A stretch of 64,000 nucleotides of DNA from Sphingomonas faeni. GTDB taxonomy: Bacteria > Pseudomonadota > Alphaproteobacteria > Sphingomonadales > Sphingomonadaceae. Shown here in pieces: positions 9,052 through 17,667 of this stretch. A model generated the notes under the pieces. The model ran no database searches and was not told where the DNA came from. It saw only the letters and a program-made list of their open reading frames with translations. How positions within the stretch are numbered: the stretch's first letter is position 1; every line of letters starts with the position of its first letter. The position numbers were made by a program, and so were the translations under genes. Where the stretch lies: the NCBI RefSeq assembly GCF_030817315.1, contig NZ_JAUSZF010000001.1, positions 2,464,501 through 2,528,500 of the forward strand, given 5' to 3'.

Positions 9052-9795
9052 TCAACCCAGCGACTCCATGATCTCGTCCGAGACCTCGTAATTCCCCCAG
9101 ACGGTCTGCACGTCGTCGTCCTCGTCCAGCGCATCGATCAGCTTGAACAGCGTAGCCGCATCGTCCGCGTCGACCGCGACCATGACCTGTGGGCGCCAGG
9201 CGAGCTTGGCGCCCTCGGCCTCGCCAAGCTTCGCTTCCAGAGCCTTGGCCACCTCGTGCAGGTCGCCTTGCGCGGTCCAGACCTCGTGGCCGTCCTCGCT
9301 CGACGTGACGTCTTCCGCGCCCGCTTCGAGCGCCGCTTCGAACACCGTGTCGGCATCGCCCGCACTCGCCGGATACGAGATCAGCCCGACGCGGTCGAAC
9401 GCGTGGCTGACCGAACCGCCCGCGCCCAGATTACCGCCGTTCTTGCCGACCGCGACGCGCACGTTGGTCGCGGTGCGGTTGCGGTTGTCGGTCAGCGCCT
9501 CGATGATCAGCGACACGCCGCCGGGGCCGAAGCCCTCGTAGCGGATCTCCTCGTAATTCTCCGCATCGCCGCGGCTCGCCTTGTCGATCGAGCGCTGGAT
9601 GTTCTCCTTCGGCAGCGACGCCGCCTTGGCCGCGTTGACTGCCGCGCGCAGGCGCGGGTTCATGTCGACATCGGGCAGGCCCATCTTGGCCGCGACCGTG
9701 ATCTCTCGGCTGAGCTTGCTGAACGCCGACGAGCGCTTCTTGTCCTGCGCGCCCTTGCGGTACATGATATTCTTGTATTTGGAATGGCCTGCCAT
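9052..9795 (-). CDS. YebC/PmpR-family regulatory protein
   Basis: The 247-residue protein opens [32 protein letters not shown], the family signature, and continues with [25 protein letters not shown] and [23 protein letters not shown]. It ends with the acidic YebC C-terminal domain. YebC proteins have been described as DNA-binding regulators and, for some members, as ribosome-associated factors that help translate proline stretches. AAAGAGGCACC stands before the ATG. It follows the DUF1003 gene by 29 bases and precedes ruvC, a common arrangement. Its last codons are copied in the tandem duplication downstream. Confidence 0.93.
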   Translation of the reverse strand: MAGHSKYKNIMYRKGAQDKKRSSAFSKLSREITVAAKMGLPDVDMNPRLRAAVNAAKAASLPKENIQRSIDKASRGDAENYEEIRYEGFGPGGVSLIIEALTDNRNRTATNVRVAVGKNGGNLGAGGSVSHAFDRVGLISYPASAGDADTVFEAALEAGAEDVTSSEDGHEVWTAQGDLHEVAKALEAKLGEAEGAKLAWRPQVMVAVDADDAATLFKLIDALDEDDDVQTVWGNYEVSDEIMESLG

Positions 9796-9824
9796 CGGTG
9801 CCTCTTTAGCTGATGCGCCCGCTC

Positions 9825-10367
9825 TTAGGCGTCAGGCGCGGATTTCGCCAGACCGTCGATCTTCGCCTCGATCGCTTCGAGGCGGGCCAGCACCAGGTGA
9901 TCGATCTTGTGATGCACGCGCAGGATGTCGAGTTCGGCACGCAAATTGGTCTCGTAGTCGAGGCTCGCGGCGAGGCGATCCTTCGCCGATTGCCGGTTCT
10001 GGCTCATCATGATCACCGGCGCCTGGATCGCGGCCACGGTCGACAGCAGCAGGTTGAGGAAGATGTAGGGATACGGATCGAACGCCCGCCCGAAATGCAC
10101 GAGGATGTCCGAATTCAGCAGCATCCAGCCGATCAGCACCAGCGTAAACGCGATGATGAACCCCCACGACCCGCCGATCTTCGCCACCCGGTCCGACAAC
10201 CGCTCGCCGAATGTCGCACGCTCGTCCGACACGTCCGCCGCATCGCGACTGACCGTCGTCCCCGCCTCGATCCCGGCGAGGACCCGGCGCTCCTCCTCGT
10301 CGAGCTCGCCCGGCGCCTTGCCGAGCAGCCGTTGCGAAAGATCGGCGAGCGGGGAGTGTGTGGCCAT
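9825..10367 (-). CDS. DUF1003 membrane protein
   Basis: The 180-residue protein matches DUF1003: a cytoplasmic N-terminal part, two membrane helices ([18 protein letters not shown] near residue 70, then [26 protein letters not shown]), and a coiled-coil tail ([21 protein letters not shown]). The loop [10 protein letters not shown] and the following SQNRQ are family hallmarks. The function is unknown. It is the first gene of an apparent DUF1003-yebC-ruvC unit. Confidence 0.88.
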   Translation of the reverse strand: MATHSPLADLSQRLLGKAPGELDEEERRVLAGIEAGTTVSRDAADVSDERATFGERLSDRVAKIGGSWGFIIAFTLVLIGWMLLNSDILVHFGRAFDPYPYIFLNLLLSTVAAIQAPVIMMSQNRQSAKDRLAASLDYETNLRAELDILRVHHKIDHLVLARLEAIEAKIDGLAKSAPDA

Positions 10368-10478
10368 CCCTTCGCCCTAACCGGGATCGGCGATTATGCC
10401 AGCGCGCAAAGCCGGACTTGCGACGGAAGCGACAAAGACTCCTTGCTCCCACACGCCCGCACCTGCCAAACGCGCGGC

Positions 10479-11942
10479 ATGACGGTTAGCGTGAATATGG
10501 GCACCGACGGCAATGGTACTGCCGTCGGCGTCGACCTGGAGGAACTACTCGCCACCCGCCTGTTGGTGCAGGGCAATTCGGGATCGGGAAAATCGCATCT
10601 GCTGCGCCGGCTGCTCGAGCGATCGGCGGGGCATGTCCAGCAGATCGTGATCGATCCCGAAGGCGACTTCGTGACGCTCGCCGGCCCCCACGGGCATGTC
10701 GTGATCGAGGCGGGCGACTATAGCGAACGCGAGATCGCCCGCATCGCCACGCGGTTGCGCGAACACCGGACGTCCGCCGTGCTCAGCCTCGAAGGGCTCG
10801 AGGTCGAGGGCCAGATGCGCTGCGCCGCGTCGTTCCTGTCCGCGCTGTTCGATGCCCCGCGCGAGCATTGGTATCCGGTACTGGTGGTGGTCGACGAGGC
10901 CCAGATGTTCGCGCCCGTCACTGGCGGCGAGGTGTCGGAGGAAGTGCGCCGCGCGTCCTTGGCGGCGATGACGAACCTGATGTGCCGCGGCCGTAAACGC
11001 GGCCTCGCCGGCGTGATCGCGACGCAGCGTCTCGCGAAACTGGCAAAGAACGTCGCCGCGGAGGCGTCGAACTTCCTCATGGGCCGCACCTTCCTCGACA
11101 TCGACATGGCCCGCGCCGCCGACCTGCTCGGCATGGAGCGGCGCCAGGCCGAAGCGATTCGCGATCTCCAGCGCGGCACGTTCATGGCGCTCGGCCCCGC
11201 AGTCTCGCGCCGGCCGATCACCGTGAAGATCGGCGACGTCGCCACGTCCGCGCGCAGCGGCAGCCCCAAGCTCACCCCCCTCCCCAGCGCCGCGCCGATG
11301 GACCTGCAGGATCTGCTGTCCGAGCCGGTGGTCGACGCCCCCGAACTTGGCCTGATGTTCGATTCGCGCCCACGTCGCGTGCCGGCGGAGGAGCTGCTCG
11401 ACGGCATCGCCCGCCCGCCCGAGCCGCGCACCGCCGCACCGCCGCCGCCGGAAAAGACCGACGACGAGGTCGAGGCAGTCTACGCCGACGTCTTCCGCGC
11501 GATCGTCGAGGATCCGGAATCGACGCTGCGCCCGCCGTCGGTGCTGTTCCAGGATTTCCAGGTCCGCTGCCGGATGGGCGGCCTCGCCAAGCCACCGCTC
11601 GATCTCCCCGGCTTCGTCCGCCGCCTGAGCTGCGCCCGCGCCGGCATCTTCGACATGACCGACGAAGCCTGGACGGCGGCGCTGGACGTGGCGAGCGGCC
11701 TCCCCGACGACATGCTCGGCGCGTTCCTGCTGGTTGCGCGTGCGGCGCGCGAAGGCGAACCCTGTCCGTCAGACGCGCGGATCGCGGCGACCTACGGGAC
11801 AAGCTCACTGGGTCGGGTAAAGCGGTTGATCGGCTATATAGAGAGCCGCGAACTGATCGTCTGCCGCACCGATCTCGCCGGCAAACGCTCGATCACCATA
11901 CCCGGACTAGGCTGGACTACTCTGCCGGCGGAAGCTGCGTAG
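10479..11942 (+). CDS. HerA-like ATP-binding protein (DUF87)
   Basis: The 487-residue protein has a FtsK/HerA-type ATPase core in its first 270 residues. Walker A is GNSGSGKSHLLRRLLE near residue 33, Walker B is VLVVVDEAQMF near 131, and the arginine-rich motif MCRGRKRGLAGVIATQR follows. After a Pro-rich linker there is a C-terminal region of about 180 residues with a possible winged-helix end (ATYGTSSLGRVKRLIGYIESREL). HerA proteins act with NurA nuclease in archaeal end resection; no NurA lies nearby. The start ATG at 10479 is the first that leads straight into the ATPase fold. It diverges from the DUF1003 gene, so they share about 110 bases of promoter region. Confidence 0.82.
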   Translation: MTVSVNMGTDGNGTAVGVDLEELLATRLLVQGNSGSGKSHLLRRLLERSAGHVQQIVIDPEGDFVTLAGPHGHVVIEAGDYSEREIARIATRLREHRTSAVLSLEGLEVEGQMRCAASFLSALFDAPREHWYPVLVVVDEAQMFAPVTGGEVSEEVRRASLAAMTNLMCRGRKRGLAGVIATQRLAKLAKNVAAEASNFLMGRTFLDIDMARAADLLGMERRQAEAIRDLQRGTFMALGPAVSRRPITVKIGDVATSARSGSPKLTPLPSAAPMDLQDLLSEPVVDAPELGLMFDSRPRRVPAEELLDGIARPPEPRTAAPPPPEKTDDEVEAVYADVFRAIVEDPESTLRPPSVLFQDFQVRCRMGGLAKPPLDLPGFVRRLSCARAGIFDMTDEAWTAALDVASGLPDDMLGAFLLVARAAREGEPCPSDARIAATYGTSSLGRVKRLIGYIESRELIVCRTDLAGKRSITIPGLGWTTLPAEAA

Positions 11943-12002
11943 AACGGGATACAGGCCGGGTCGGAAGGACTCTCGCGCCAAGGACCATTGCGAGAACGAC
12001 CG

Positions 12003-12431
12003 TCAACGATTCTCGCATCGGATGCGCATCTTTACCATGCTGACCTGTGCACGCTCGCCTGCAATCGCGCGCATCTTGACCATGTGGTCTTTCACACCAA
12101 TCTGAAATTCTGCCGGCCCGGTGACCGTGCATGTCATCCCGTTGGCGATACTGGCGCACGCATCGACATATTGGCGTGCGTTCGTAATGACCGAGTCTTC
12201 AGCCGGACCGAGCCCCATCGAAACATAGCTCGATCCGCCAAACAGCGCGACGCCCAAGCCACCGAGTGTCTTCAACTCCCACGCTGCATGGCCATCGGCT
12301 GGCTTTGCCGGCTTCATGCCTAGCTCGCCGGCGAGCCGCTGGCAGAAGCTGACGGTGGCCGCCCCCTCGCCCGACTGAGCGGGGGCGGCCATCGAAGCGA
12401 TTATCAGCATGGCGAAAACAGGAATGGTCAT
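12003..12431 (-). CDS. hypothetical secreted protein
   Basis: The 142-residue product has a short signal peptide (MTIPVFAMLIIASMAAPAQS). The mature part has four cysteines (SFCQRL, YVDACASI, GMTCTV, IRCEN) that could form two disulfides in the periplasm. I recognise no family. Codon use matches the neighbours, and the frame is open from a clear start to its stop. Confidence 0.6.
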   Translation of the reverse strand: MTIPVFAMLIIASMAAPAQSGEGAATVSFCQRLAGELGMKPAKPADGHAAWELKTLGGLGVALFGGSSYVSMGLGPAEDSVITNARQYVDACASIANGMTCTVTGPAEFQIGVKDHMVKMRAIAGERAQVSMVKMRIRCENR

Positions 12432-12508
12432 GACCGAACACTAATCCAGCAATGACGACAATTTCGTTACACGCACCAAACGTACGTGTTCCGCCGTGCC
12501 GGTGCTCC

Positions 12509-12775
12509 TCAGATCATCCCCAACGCCTGGAGATACACCTCGAGGATCGCCTCTTCCTCCTGATATTCTTCCTTCTTCTTCTTCCGGATCGACAGGATCT
12601 TGCGGATCGCCTTGGGGTCGTAACCACGGCCCTTGGCTTCGGCCATCACGTCCTTGATGTCGTCCGAGATACCCTTCTTCTCTTCTTCGAGACGCTCGGC
12701 GCGCTCGATCAGCAGGCGCAGTTCGTCCGCTGCGACCGCGCCGCCGCCCATGCCGTGTTGCCGTTCGTCAGACAT
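12509..12775 (-). CDS. GapR-family DNA-binding protein (DUF2312/UPF0335)
   Basis: The 88-residue protein has the whole DUF2312 domain: a long N-terminal helix ([20 protein letters not shown]), the conserved [23 protein letters not shown], and the basic stretch [26 protein letters not shown]. In Caulobacter the family member GapR binds AT-rich or overtwisted DNA as a clamp-like oligomer and supports replication. The start at 12775 is chosen because GGGGAATTTTCG precedes it and the family begins here; a longer frame to 12832 is not conserved. Confidence 0.88.
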   Translation of the reverse strand: MSDERQHGMGGGAVAADELRLLIERAERLEEEKKGISDDIKDVMAEAKGRGYDPKAIRKILSIRKKKKEEYQEEEAILEVYLQALGMI

Positions 12776-12932
12776 CGAAAATTCCCCACTCGCCAGCGCC
12801 CACGCGCCGGTCAAAAGCCAATCAAGATACAAGCCCGCACCGGTGATCGCCGTCCGGAGACGTCCTGAATCATGCCGCTTTGGGTGCGGACCGGCGTCTA
12901 GGCGTTTACCGGGTTGGGCTCAATCGCCTGAA

Positions 12933-13253
12933 TCAGACGGCCTCGTTTTTGGGCGCGTTCTTCGCGACGCTCGCCTTCATTCGTTCGAGCTGCTCGGGCG
13001 TCGCGTCGCCCTGGTGATGCGCCTTCCACTCCGCATACGGCATCCCGTACACCGTTTCCCGCGCGGCATCCTTGGACAGGCCGCCCGCCTCCTCGACCCA
13101 GTCCGACAGGCAGTTGCGGCAAAAACCGGCGAGCCCCATCAGGTCGACGTTCTGCGCATCCTCGCGGTGGCGCAGATGGCGGATCAGGCGGCGGAAGGCC
13201 TGTGCCGCTACGGCATCGTCGAGTGTGTCGAGCGAGTCGGATTCGGGATTCAT
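12933..13253 (-). CDS. DUF1244 protein
   Basis: The 106-residue protein matches DUF1244, a small alphaproteobacterial family. It has an N-terminal helix (AAQAFRRLIRHLRHREDAQNVD), the conserved cysteine pair GLAGFCRNCLSDW, and the motif ETVYGMPYAEWKAHHQ; the C-terminus is charged and variable. The cysteine pair could bind a metal, but the function is unknown. GGAGCATATGA is a good ribosome-binding site. The gene diverges from pyk with about 90 bases between the starts. Confidence 0.88.
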   Translation of the reverse strand: MNPESDSLDTLDDAVAAQAFRRLIRHLRHREDAQNVDLMGLAGFCRNCLSDWVEEAGGLSKDAARETVYGMPYAEWKAHHQGDATPEQLERMKASVAKNAPKNEAV

Positions 13254-13345
13254 TCATATGCTCCGTGGTTGATCCCGCCGAGATAGGGTTTAAGGCCCGT
13301 CGCGGCAAAGACCTCCCCCAGGAAACGCCGAGGAAGACGCAACGC

Positions 13346-14809
13346 ATGACCATGGCCATCGCACCCCGTTCGCGGAAAGTCCGCATCCTCGCGACGCTCG
13401 GCCCTGCCAGCAGCACCCCCGAGATGATCGCAACGCTCTTCCACACCGGCGCCGACGCGTTCCGGGTCAACATGAGCCACGGCGACCAGCAGTCGAAGAT
13501 CGCCGTGATCCAAGCGATTCGCGCGCTCGAAAAGGAATTCGGTCGCCCTTCGACTATCCTCGCCGATCTCCAGGGTCCGAAACTGCGCGTCGGCAAGTTC
13601 GAGGGCGGGCGCACCGTGCTTGAAACCGGCTCCACCTTCCTGCTCGATCGCGACCCGACGCCGGGCGACGCGACGCGCGTCGAACTCCCGCACGACGAGA
13701 TCTTCGCGGCGATCGAGCCGGGCGCACGCCTGCTGCTCGACGACGGCAAGCTGGTCCTGCGCGTCGTGTCGCACAGCCCGCGCGAGATCACGACTCGGGT
13801 CGAGGTCGGCGGCGCGCTGTCGAACAGCAAGGGGCTGAACGTCCCCGACGTCGTGCTGCCGATGGCCGCGTTGACCGAGAAGGATCGCAGCGACCTCGAT
13901 TTCGCGGTCGACCAGGGCGTCGACTGGATCGCCTTGTCGTTCGTCCAGCGCCCGGAAGACCTCTGGGAAGCGCGCAAGCTGATCGGCGGCAAGGCGGCGC
14001 TGATGGCGAAGATCGAGAAGCCCGCCGCGATCGAGCGGCTGGAAGAGATCGTCGAGGCCTGCGACGGCGTGATGGTCGCGCGCGGCGATCTCGGCGTCGA
14101 ACTGCCCCCGCAGCAGGTGCCGCCGCTGCAAAAGCGCATCGTCGAGGTCTCGCGCCGGATGGGCCGCCCGGTGGTGGTCGCGACGCAGATGCTCGAGTCG
14201 ATGATCACCTCGCCCTCGCCGACCCGCGCCGAAGTGTCCGACGTCGCCACCGCGGTATACGACGGCGCCGACGCGATCATGCTGTCGGCCGAAAGCGCGG
14301 CGGGTGCATGGCCGGTCGAATCGGTCGCGATGATGGATGCGATCGGCGTGTCGGTCGAGGCAGACCCGGAACACGGCGACCGCATGCACTTCACCGTGAT
14401 GAAGCCCGACCCGACGACCGCCGATGCGCTCGCCGAGGCGGCAAAGAACATCGCCGCGACCGTATCGGCAGTGGCGATCATCTGCTTCACCACCTCGGGC
14501 TCGACCGCCCGCCGGATCGCACGCGAGCGCCCATCGGTGCCGCTCCTCGTACTGACCCCCAGCCAGGAAACCGCGCGCCGCCTCGGTCTGCTGTGGGGCA
14601 CGCACGCGGTCCACACGCGCGACGTCGAATCGTTCGAGGACATGGTCGCCAAGTCGAAGCGGATGGCGCTGCGCCACGGCATGGCGAAGGCCGGCGACCG
14701 GGTCATCGTCCTCGCCGGCGTACCCTTCCGCACGCCCGGCTCGACCAACGTCCTGCACGTCGTCCGCATCGTCGGCGACGAGCTGAAAGGCCATCACTCG
14801 CAGGTTTGA
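13346..14809 (+). CDS. pyk: pyruvate kinase
   Basis: The 487-residue protein turns PEP and ADP into pyruvate and ATP. Visible motifs are TLGPASSTPEMI at the start, FRVNMSHGD, the substrate and metal site MAKIEKPAAIERLEEI with MVARGDLGVELP, and VVATQMLESMITSPSPTRAEVSDVA; the C-terminal allosteric domain ends with TNVLHVVRI. The length fits the bacterial enzyme. AGGAAGACGCAACGC precedes the chosen ATG; a second ATG two codons on is also possible. Repeat A copy 2 lies about 50 bases past the stop. A long frame on the other strand across this gene is only a shadow. Confidence 0.96.
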   Translation: MTMAIAPRSRKVRILATLGPASSTPEMIATLFHTGADAFRVNMSHGDQQSKIAVIQAIRALEKEFGRPSTILADLQGPKLRVGKFEGGRTVLETGSTFLLDRDPTPGDATRVELPHDEIFAAIEPGARLLLDDGKLVLRVVSHSPREITTRVEVGGALSNSKGLNVPDVVLPMAALTEKDRSDLDFAVDQGVDWIALSFVQRPEDLWEARKLIGGKAALMAKIEKPAAIERLEEIVEACDGVMVARGDLGVELPPQQVPPLQKRIVEVSRRMGRPVVVATQMLESMITSPSPTRAEVSDVATAVYDGADAIMLSAESAAGAWPVESVAMMDAIGVSVEADPEHGDRMHFTVMKPDPTTADALAEAAKNIAATVSAVAIICFTTSGSTARRIARERPSVPLLVLTPSQETARRLGLLWGTHAVHTRDVESFEDMVAKSKRMALRHGMAKAGDRVIVLAGVPFRTPGSTNVLHVVRIVGDELKGHHSQV

Positions 14810-14860
14810 GTTCGGCGCGAGCGTAATCGCCCGCCGCGAGGCCAAGGCGCGGCACCATGC

Positions 14861-14970
14861 TTCCCCCTCCCTGAAAGGGAGGGGTAGGGGTGGGTCGGCT
14901 TCCACATACGCCGTCCGTAGTGGCTCAAACCACCCAACCCACCCCCACCCCCTCCCTTCCAGGGAGGGGA
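14861..14970. repeat. palindromic repeat family A, copy 2 (inverted)
   Basis: This is the same element as at 3958 and 45167 but in the opposite orientation. It has end palindromes CCCTCCCTGAAAGGGAGGGG and CCCTCCCTTCCAGGGAGGGG, arms GGGGTGGGTCGG and AACCCACCCCC, and the centre word GTGGCTCAAAC, the reverse of GTTTGAGCCAC. It is downstream of pyk. Confidence 0.85.
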
Positions 14971-15108
14971 GCGAAGTAAGGGCGGTTGGCGGTGTTCGTG
15001 GTCGACACCACAAAAGGTGGCCCCCCTCTCGAACAGGCCTCACGCCGGCAGCCCCAATCGTAGAAGCACCTCAACGGGCATCCGCCTCAACGGAAACCCG
15101 AACATCTA

Positions 15109-15186
15109 CCGTTCCCCCGCGGAGGCGGGGGTCCAGGATGGCGGCATACCACGGTACTCAACTGACCCCCCGCATCCGCGGGGGAA
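15109..15186. repeat. palindromic repeat family D, copy 1
   Basis: Arms CGTTCCCCCGCGGAGGCGGGGGTC and GACCCCCCGCATCCGCGGGGGAACG enclose about 30 bases. Related shorter or longer versions are at 52985 and 61797. Confidence 0.8.
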
Positions 15187-15213
15187 CGGCCTCGGTATGG
15201 ATCACAAACGCAA

Positions 15214-15317
15214 CCACCCCGGCGAAGGCCGGGGCCCAATTGGGGGACGGCAATGGCGACGCTCCCCACTCCGTTGCGGCAACCTTTCCAATTGGGCCCC
15301 GGCCTCCGCCGGGGTGG
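15214..15317. repeat. palindromic repeat family C, copy 1
   Basis: Arms CACCCCGGCGAAGGCCGGGG with CCCAATTGGG, and CCAATTGGGCCCCGG with CCTCCGCCGGGGTG, surround about 40 bases. Further copies are at 19088 and 52799. Confidence 0.85.
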
Positions 15318-15427
15318 AGTTCGCCACCGGGGCGGGGCTCGCAGCCAGAGCCAACCCAATCTAGGCTAGCGCTCGCCTCCCGAATACGCGATGTCGCCAG
15401 CACGGACCGCAAGGGAGGGCGAACGCA

Positions 15428-17482
15428 ATGACACTACGCGAGAAGATCGGCTGGGGCGCCCTCGCCCTGCTCGCAGCCTGCGCGCTGGCAGTCGTCGCGT
15501 TCGAGCGGGGCGAGCACGTCAACGCGTTGTGGATCGTCACCGCAGCGGTCTCGGTCCAGCTGATCGCGTACCGCTTCTACGCACGCTACATCGCCCGCCA
15601 CGTCATGCAGCTCGACCCGAGCCGCCCAACCCCCGCTCTCCGCCGAGCCGACGGCCTCGACTATGTCGCGACCGACCGCAACGTCCTGTTCGGCCACCAT
15701 TTCGCCGCCATCGCCGGTGCCGGCCCGCTCGTGGGCCCGGTGCTCGCCGCGCAGATGGGCTACCTCCCCGGCACGCTCTGGATCCTCGCCGGCGTCGTCC
15801 TCGCGGGCGCGGTGCAGGATTTCATGATCCTGTTCATCTCGATGCGCCGCGACGGGCGGTCGCTCGGCGAACTGATCCGCATGGAAATGGGCGCGATCCC
15901 CGGCGTGATCGCGCTGATCGGCGCGTTCGCGATCATGGTCATCATCCTTGCCGTGCTCGCGCTGATCGTCGTCCGCGCGCTCGCCGGCAGCCCGTGGGGC
16001 CTCTTCACCGTCGCCGCGACGATCCCGCTCGCCTTCCTGATGGGCATCTACACCCGCTGGATCCGCCCCGGAAAGGTCGGCGAAGTCTCCGTGCTCGGCG
16101 TCATCGGGCTGCTCGCCGCGATCGTCTATGGCGGCACGGTCGCCGCCTCGCCGACGCTCGCGCCGCTGTTCACGCTCACCCCGGTCCAGCTCTGCGTCCT
16201 CATGGTCGGCTACGGCGCGGTAGCCTCCGTCCTGCCGGTGTGGCTGCTGCTCGCACCTCGCGACTACCTGTCGACCTTCCTCAAGATCGGCGCGATCGTC
16301 GCGCTGGCGATCGGTATCGCGGTCGTCGCGCCGCCGCTGCGGATGCCGGCGCTCACCCCGTTCATCGACGGCAGCGGCCCGGTCTGGTCGGGCGGGCTCT
16401 TCCCGTTCCTGTTCATCACGATCGCGTGCGGTGCGGTGTCCGGCTTCCACGCGCTGATCGCGAGCGGCACCACGCCGAAGCTGATCGCCAGTGAGGGCGA
16501 CGCGCAGTTCATCGGCTATGGCGCGATGCTGATGGAGAGCTTCGTCGCGATCATGGCGCTGGTCGGTGCGTCGATCCTCGATCCCGGCGTGTATTTCGCG
16601 ATGAACAGCCCGGCGGCGGTGGTCGGGACCGACTTCGCCTCCGCCGCGACCGCGGTCACCGCGATGGGCTTCCCGATCACGCCCGAACTCCTCGCGCAGA
16701 CCGCGAAGGACGTCGGCGAGACCACGATCGTCAGCCGGACAGGCGGCGCGCCGACGCTCGCGGTGGCGATGGCGGAGATCTTCAGCAACCTGATCGGCGG
16801 ACAGGCGATGAAGGCGTTCTGGTATCATTTCGCGATCCTGTTCGAGGCGTTGTTCATCCTCACCGCGGTCGATGCGGGCACCCGCGCCGGGCGGTTCATG
16901 CTGCAGGACCTGATCGGGCTCGCGGTACCGTCGTTCCGCAATGCCTCGGCGATCGTGCCCGGCCTGATCGCGACCGCGCTCTGCGTGACCGCCTGGGGTT
17001 TCTTCCTGTACCAGGGGGTCACCGATCCACTCGGCGGCGTGAATACGCTGTGGCCGCTGTTCGGGATCTCGAACCAGATGCTCGCCGCGGTCGCGCTCGT
17101 GCTGGCCACGGTCGTGCTGTTCCGGATGAAGCGCCAGCGTTACGCGTGGGTGACGATCCTTCCCGCCGCGTGGCTGTGCCTGTGCACGATCACCGCCGGG
17201 CTGATGAAGCTGTTCGCGAGCGATCCGAAGGTCGGCTTCCTCGCACATGCATCGAAATTCGCCGATGCCGCGGCGCGCGGTGAGTTGCTCGCGCCGGCCA
17301 AGACGATGGCGGAGATGCAGCGGATCGTGCTCAACGACCGGATCGACGCGGGGCTGTGCGCGCTGTTCCTCGCCGTGGTGCTGTCGATCGTGTTCTTCGG
17401 CATCCGCACGTGTCTCGCCGCGCTGAAGATCGACCGGCCGACGGTCACCGAAGTCCCGCCGCAACTGGTGGCCGCGGAATGA
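15428..17482 (+). CDS. cstA: carbon starvation protein CstA
   Basis: The 684-residue membrane protein belongs to the CstA family, now known to import peptides and pyruvate under carbon limitation. It has many hydrophobic helices and family motifs: YRFYARYIARHVMQLDPSRPTP, ATDRNVLFGHHFAAIAGAGPLVGPVLAAQMGYLPG, TIACGAVSGFHALIASGTTPK, and TAVDAGTRAGRFMLQD. The length is as expected. AAGGGAGGGCGAACGCA precedes the ATG. The stop overlaps the ybdD start as ATGA, and ybdD in turn overlaps a heme oxygenase gene, so all three are probably one translationally coupled operon. Confidence 0.96.
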   Translation: MTLREKIGWGALALLAACALAVVAFERGEHVNALWIVTAAVSVQLIAYRFYARYIARHVMQLDPSRPTPALRRADGLDYVATDRNVLFGHHFAAIAGAGPLVGPVLAAQMGYLPGTLWILAGVVLAGAVQDFMILFISMRRDGRSLGELIRMEMGAIPGVIALIGAFAIMVIILAVLALIVVRALAGSPWGLFTVAATIPLAFLMGIYTRWIRPGKVGEVSVLGVIGLLAAIVYGGTVAASPTLAPLFTLTPVQLCVLMVGYGAVASVLPVWLLLAPRDYLSTFLKIGAIVALAIGIAVVAPPLRMPALTPFIDGSGPVWSGGLFPFLFITIACGAVSGFHALIASGTTPKLIASEGDAQFIGYGAMLMESFVAIMALVGASILDPGVYFAMNSPAAVVGTDFASAATAVTAMGFPITPELLAQTAKDVGETTIVSRTGGAPTLAVAMAEIFSNLIGGQAMKAFWYHFAILFEALFILTAVDAGTRAGRFMLQDLIGLAVPSFRNASAIVPGLIATALCVTAWGFFLYQGVTDPLGGVNTLWPLFGISNQMLAAVALVLATVVLFRMKRQRYAWVTILPAAWLCLCTITAGLMKLFASDPKVGFLAHASKFADAAARGELLAPAKTMAEMQRIVLNDRIDAGLCALFLAVVLSIVFFGIRTCLAALKIDRPTVTEVPPQLVAAE

Positions 17483-17667
17483 TCCGCGCGCTCTATGCGA
17501 AGGCGCGCGAGACCGCGCTGCTGATGGTCGGCGTGCCGTCCTATGACGCCTACCGCCAGCACATGGCCGAGCGCCATCCCGACCACGTGCCGATGGACGA
17601 ACGCGCGTTCTTCCGCGATCGGCAGGAGGCGCGGTACGGCAGCAAGGGCGGGGGACGCTGCTGTTGA
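17479..17667 (+). CDS. YbdD/YjiX-family small protein (DUF466)
   Basis: The 62-residue protein is of the kind found directly after cstA-family genes. It has the conserved MVGVPSYDAYRQHMAERHPDHVPMDERAFFRDRQEARYG and ends GGGRCC. It is thought to be an accessory part of the transporter. ATGA overlaps the cstA stop at one end; at the other end TTGA overlaps the start of the heme oxygenase gene. The frame is short but well supported by family and context. Confidence 0.92.
   Translation: MIRALYAKARETALLMVGVPSYDAYRQHMAERHPDHVPMDERAFFRDRQEARYGSKGGGRCC

Larger units (their letters stand above)
8619..9085. repeat. 230-bp tandem duplication across the yebC-ruvC border
   Basis: Two direct copies, 8619-8848 and 8849-9078, are each exactly 230 bases and differ at about ten positions. 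Both begin with CGAGACC, and the same seven bases recur at 9079-9085. In ruvC this string lies just inside the start codon (8619-8625); in yebC it lies near the stop codon (9079-9085). The duplicated segment therefore holds the first codons of ruvC, the spacer with its palindrome, and the last codons of yebC. The inner junction (8849-8855) joins a ruvC head to a yebC tail out of frame and makes no plausible protein. Confidence 0.95.
14810..15427. other. 618-base intergenic region filled with palindromic repeats
   Basis: No gene is seen between pyk and cstA. The region holds repeat A copy 2 (14861-14970), a family D repeat (15109-15186) and repeat C copy 1 (15214-15317). The last 110 bases before cstA carry its ribosome-binding site (AAGGGAGGGCGAACGCA) and presumably its promoter. 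Confidence 0.8.

Noticed and set aside
8619..9085. The repeated stretch at first looks like the start of a CRISPR or satellite array.
   Set aside because: There are only two long units with no spacers between them, and each is explained by a tandem duplication of the yebC-ruvC border.
12898..15043. Very long open frames on the minus strand opposite pyk (623 and 597 residues).
   Set aside because: They lie fully across pyruvate kinase, are rich in Arg, Ala and His, and show no domain; high GC leaves such shadow frames open.
15434..17464. 676-residue frame opposite cstA.
   Set aside because: It is full of charged low-complexity runs and antisense to a clear membrane protein; there is no start signal or homology.
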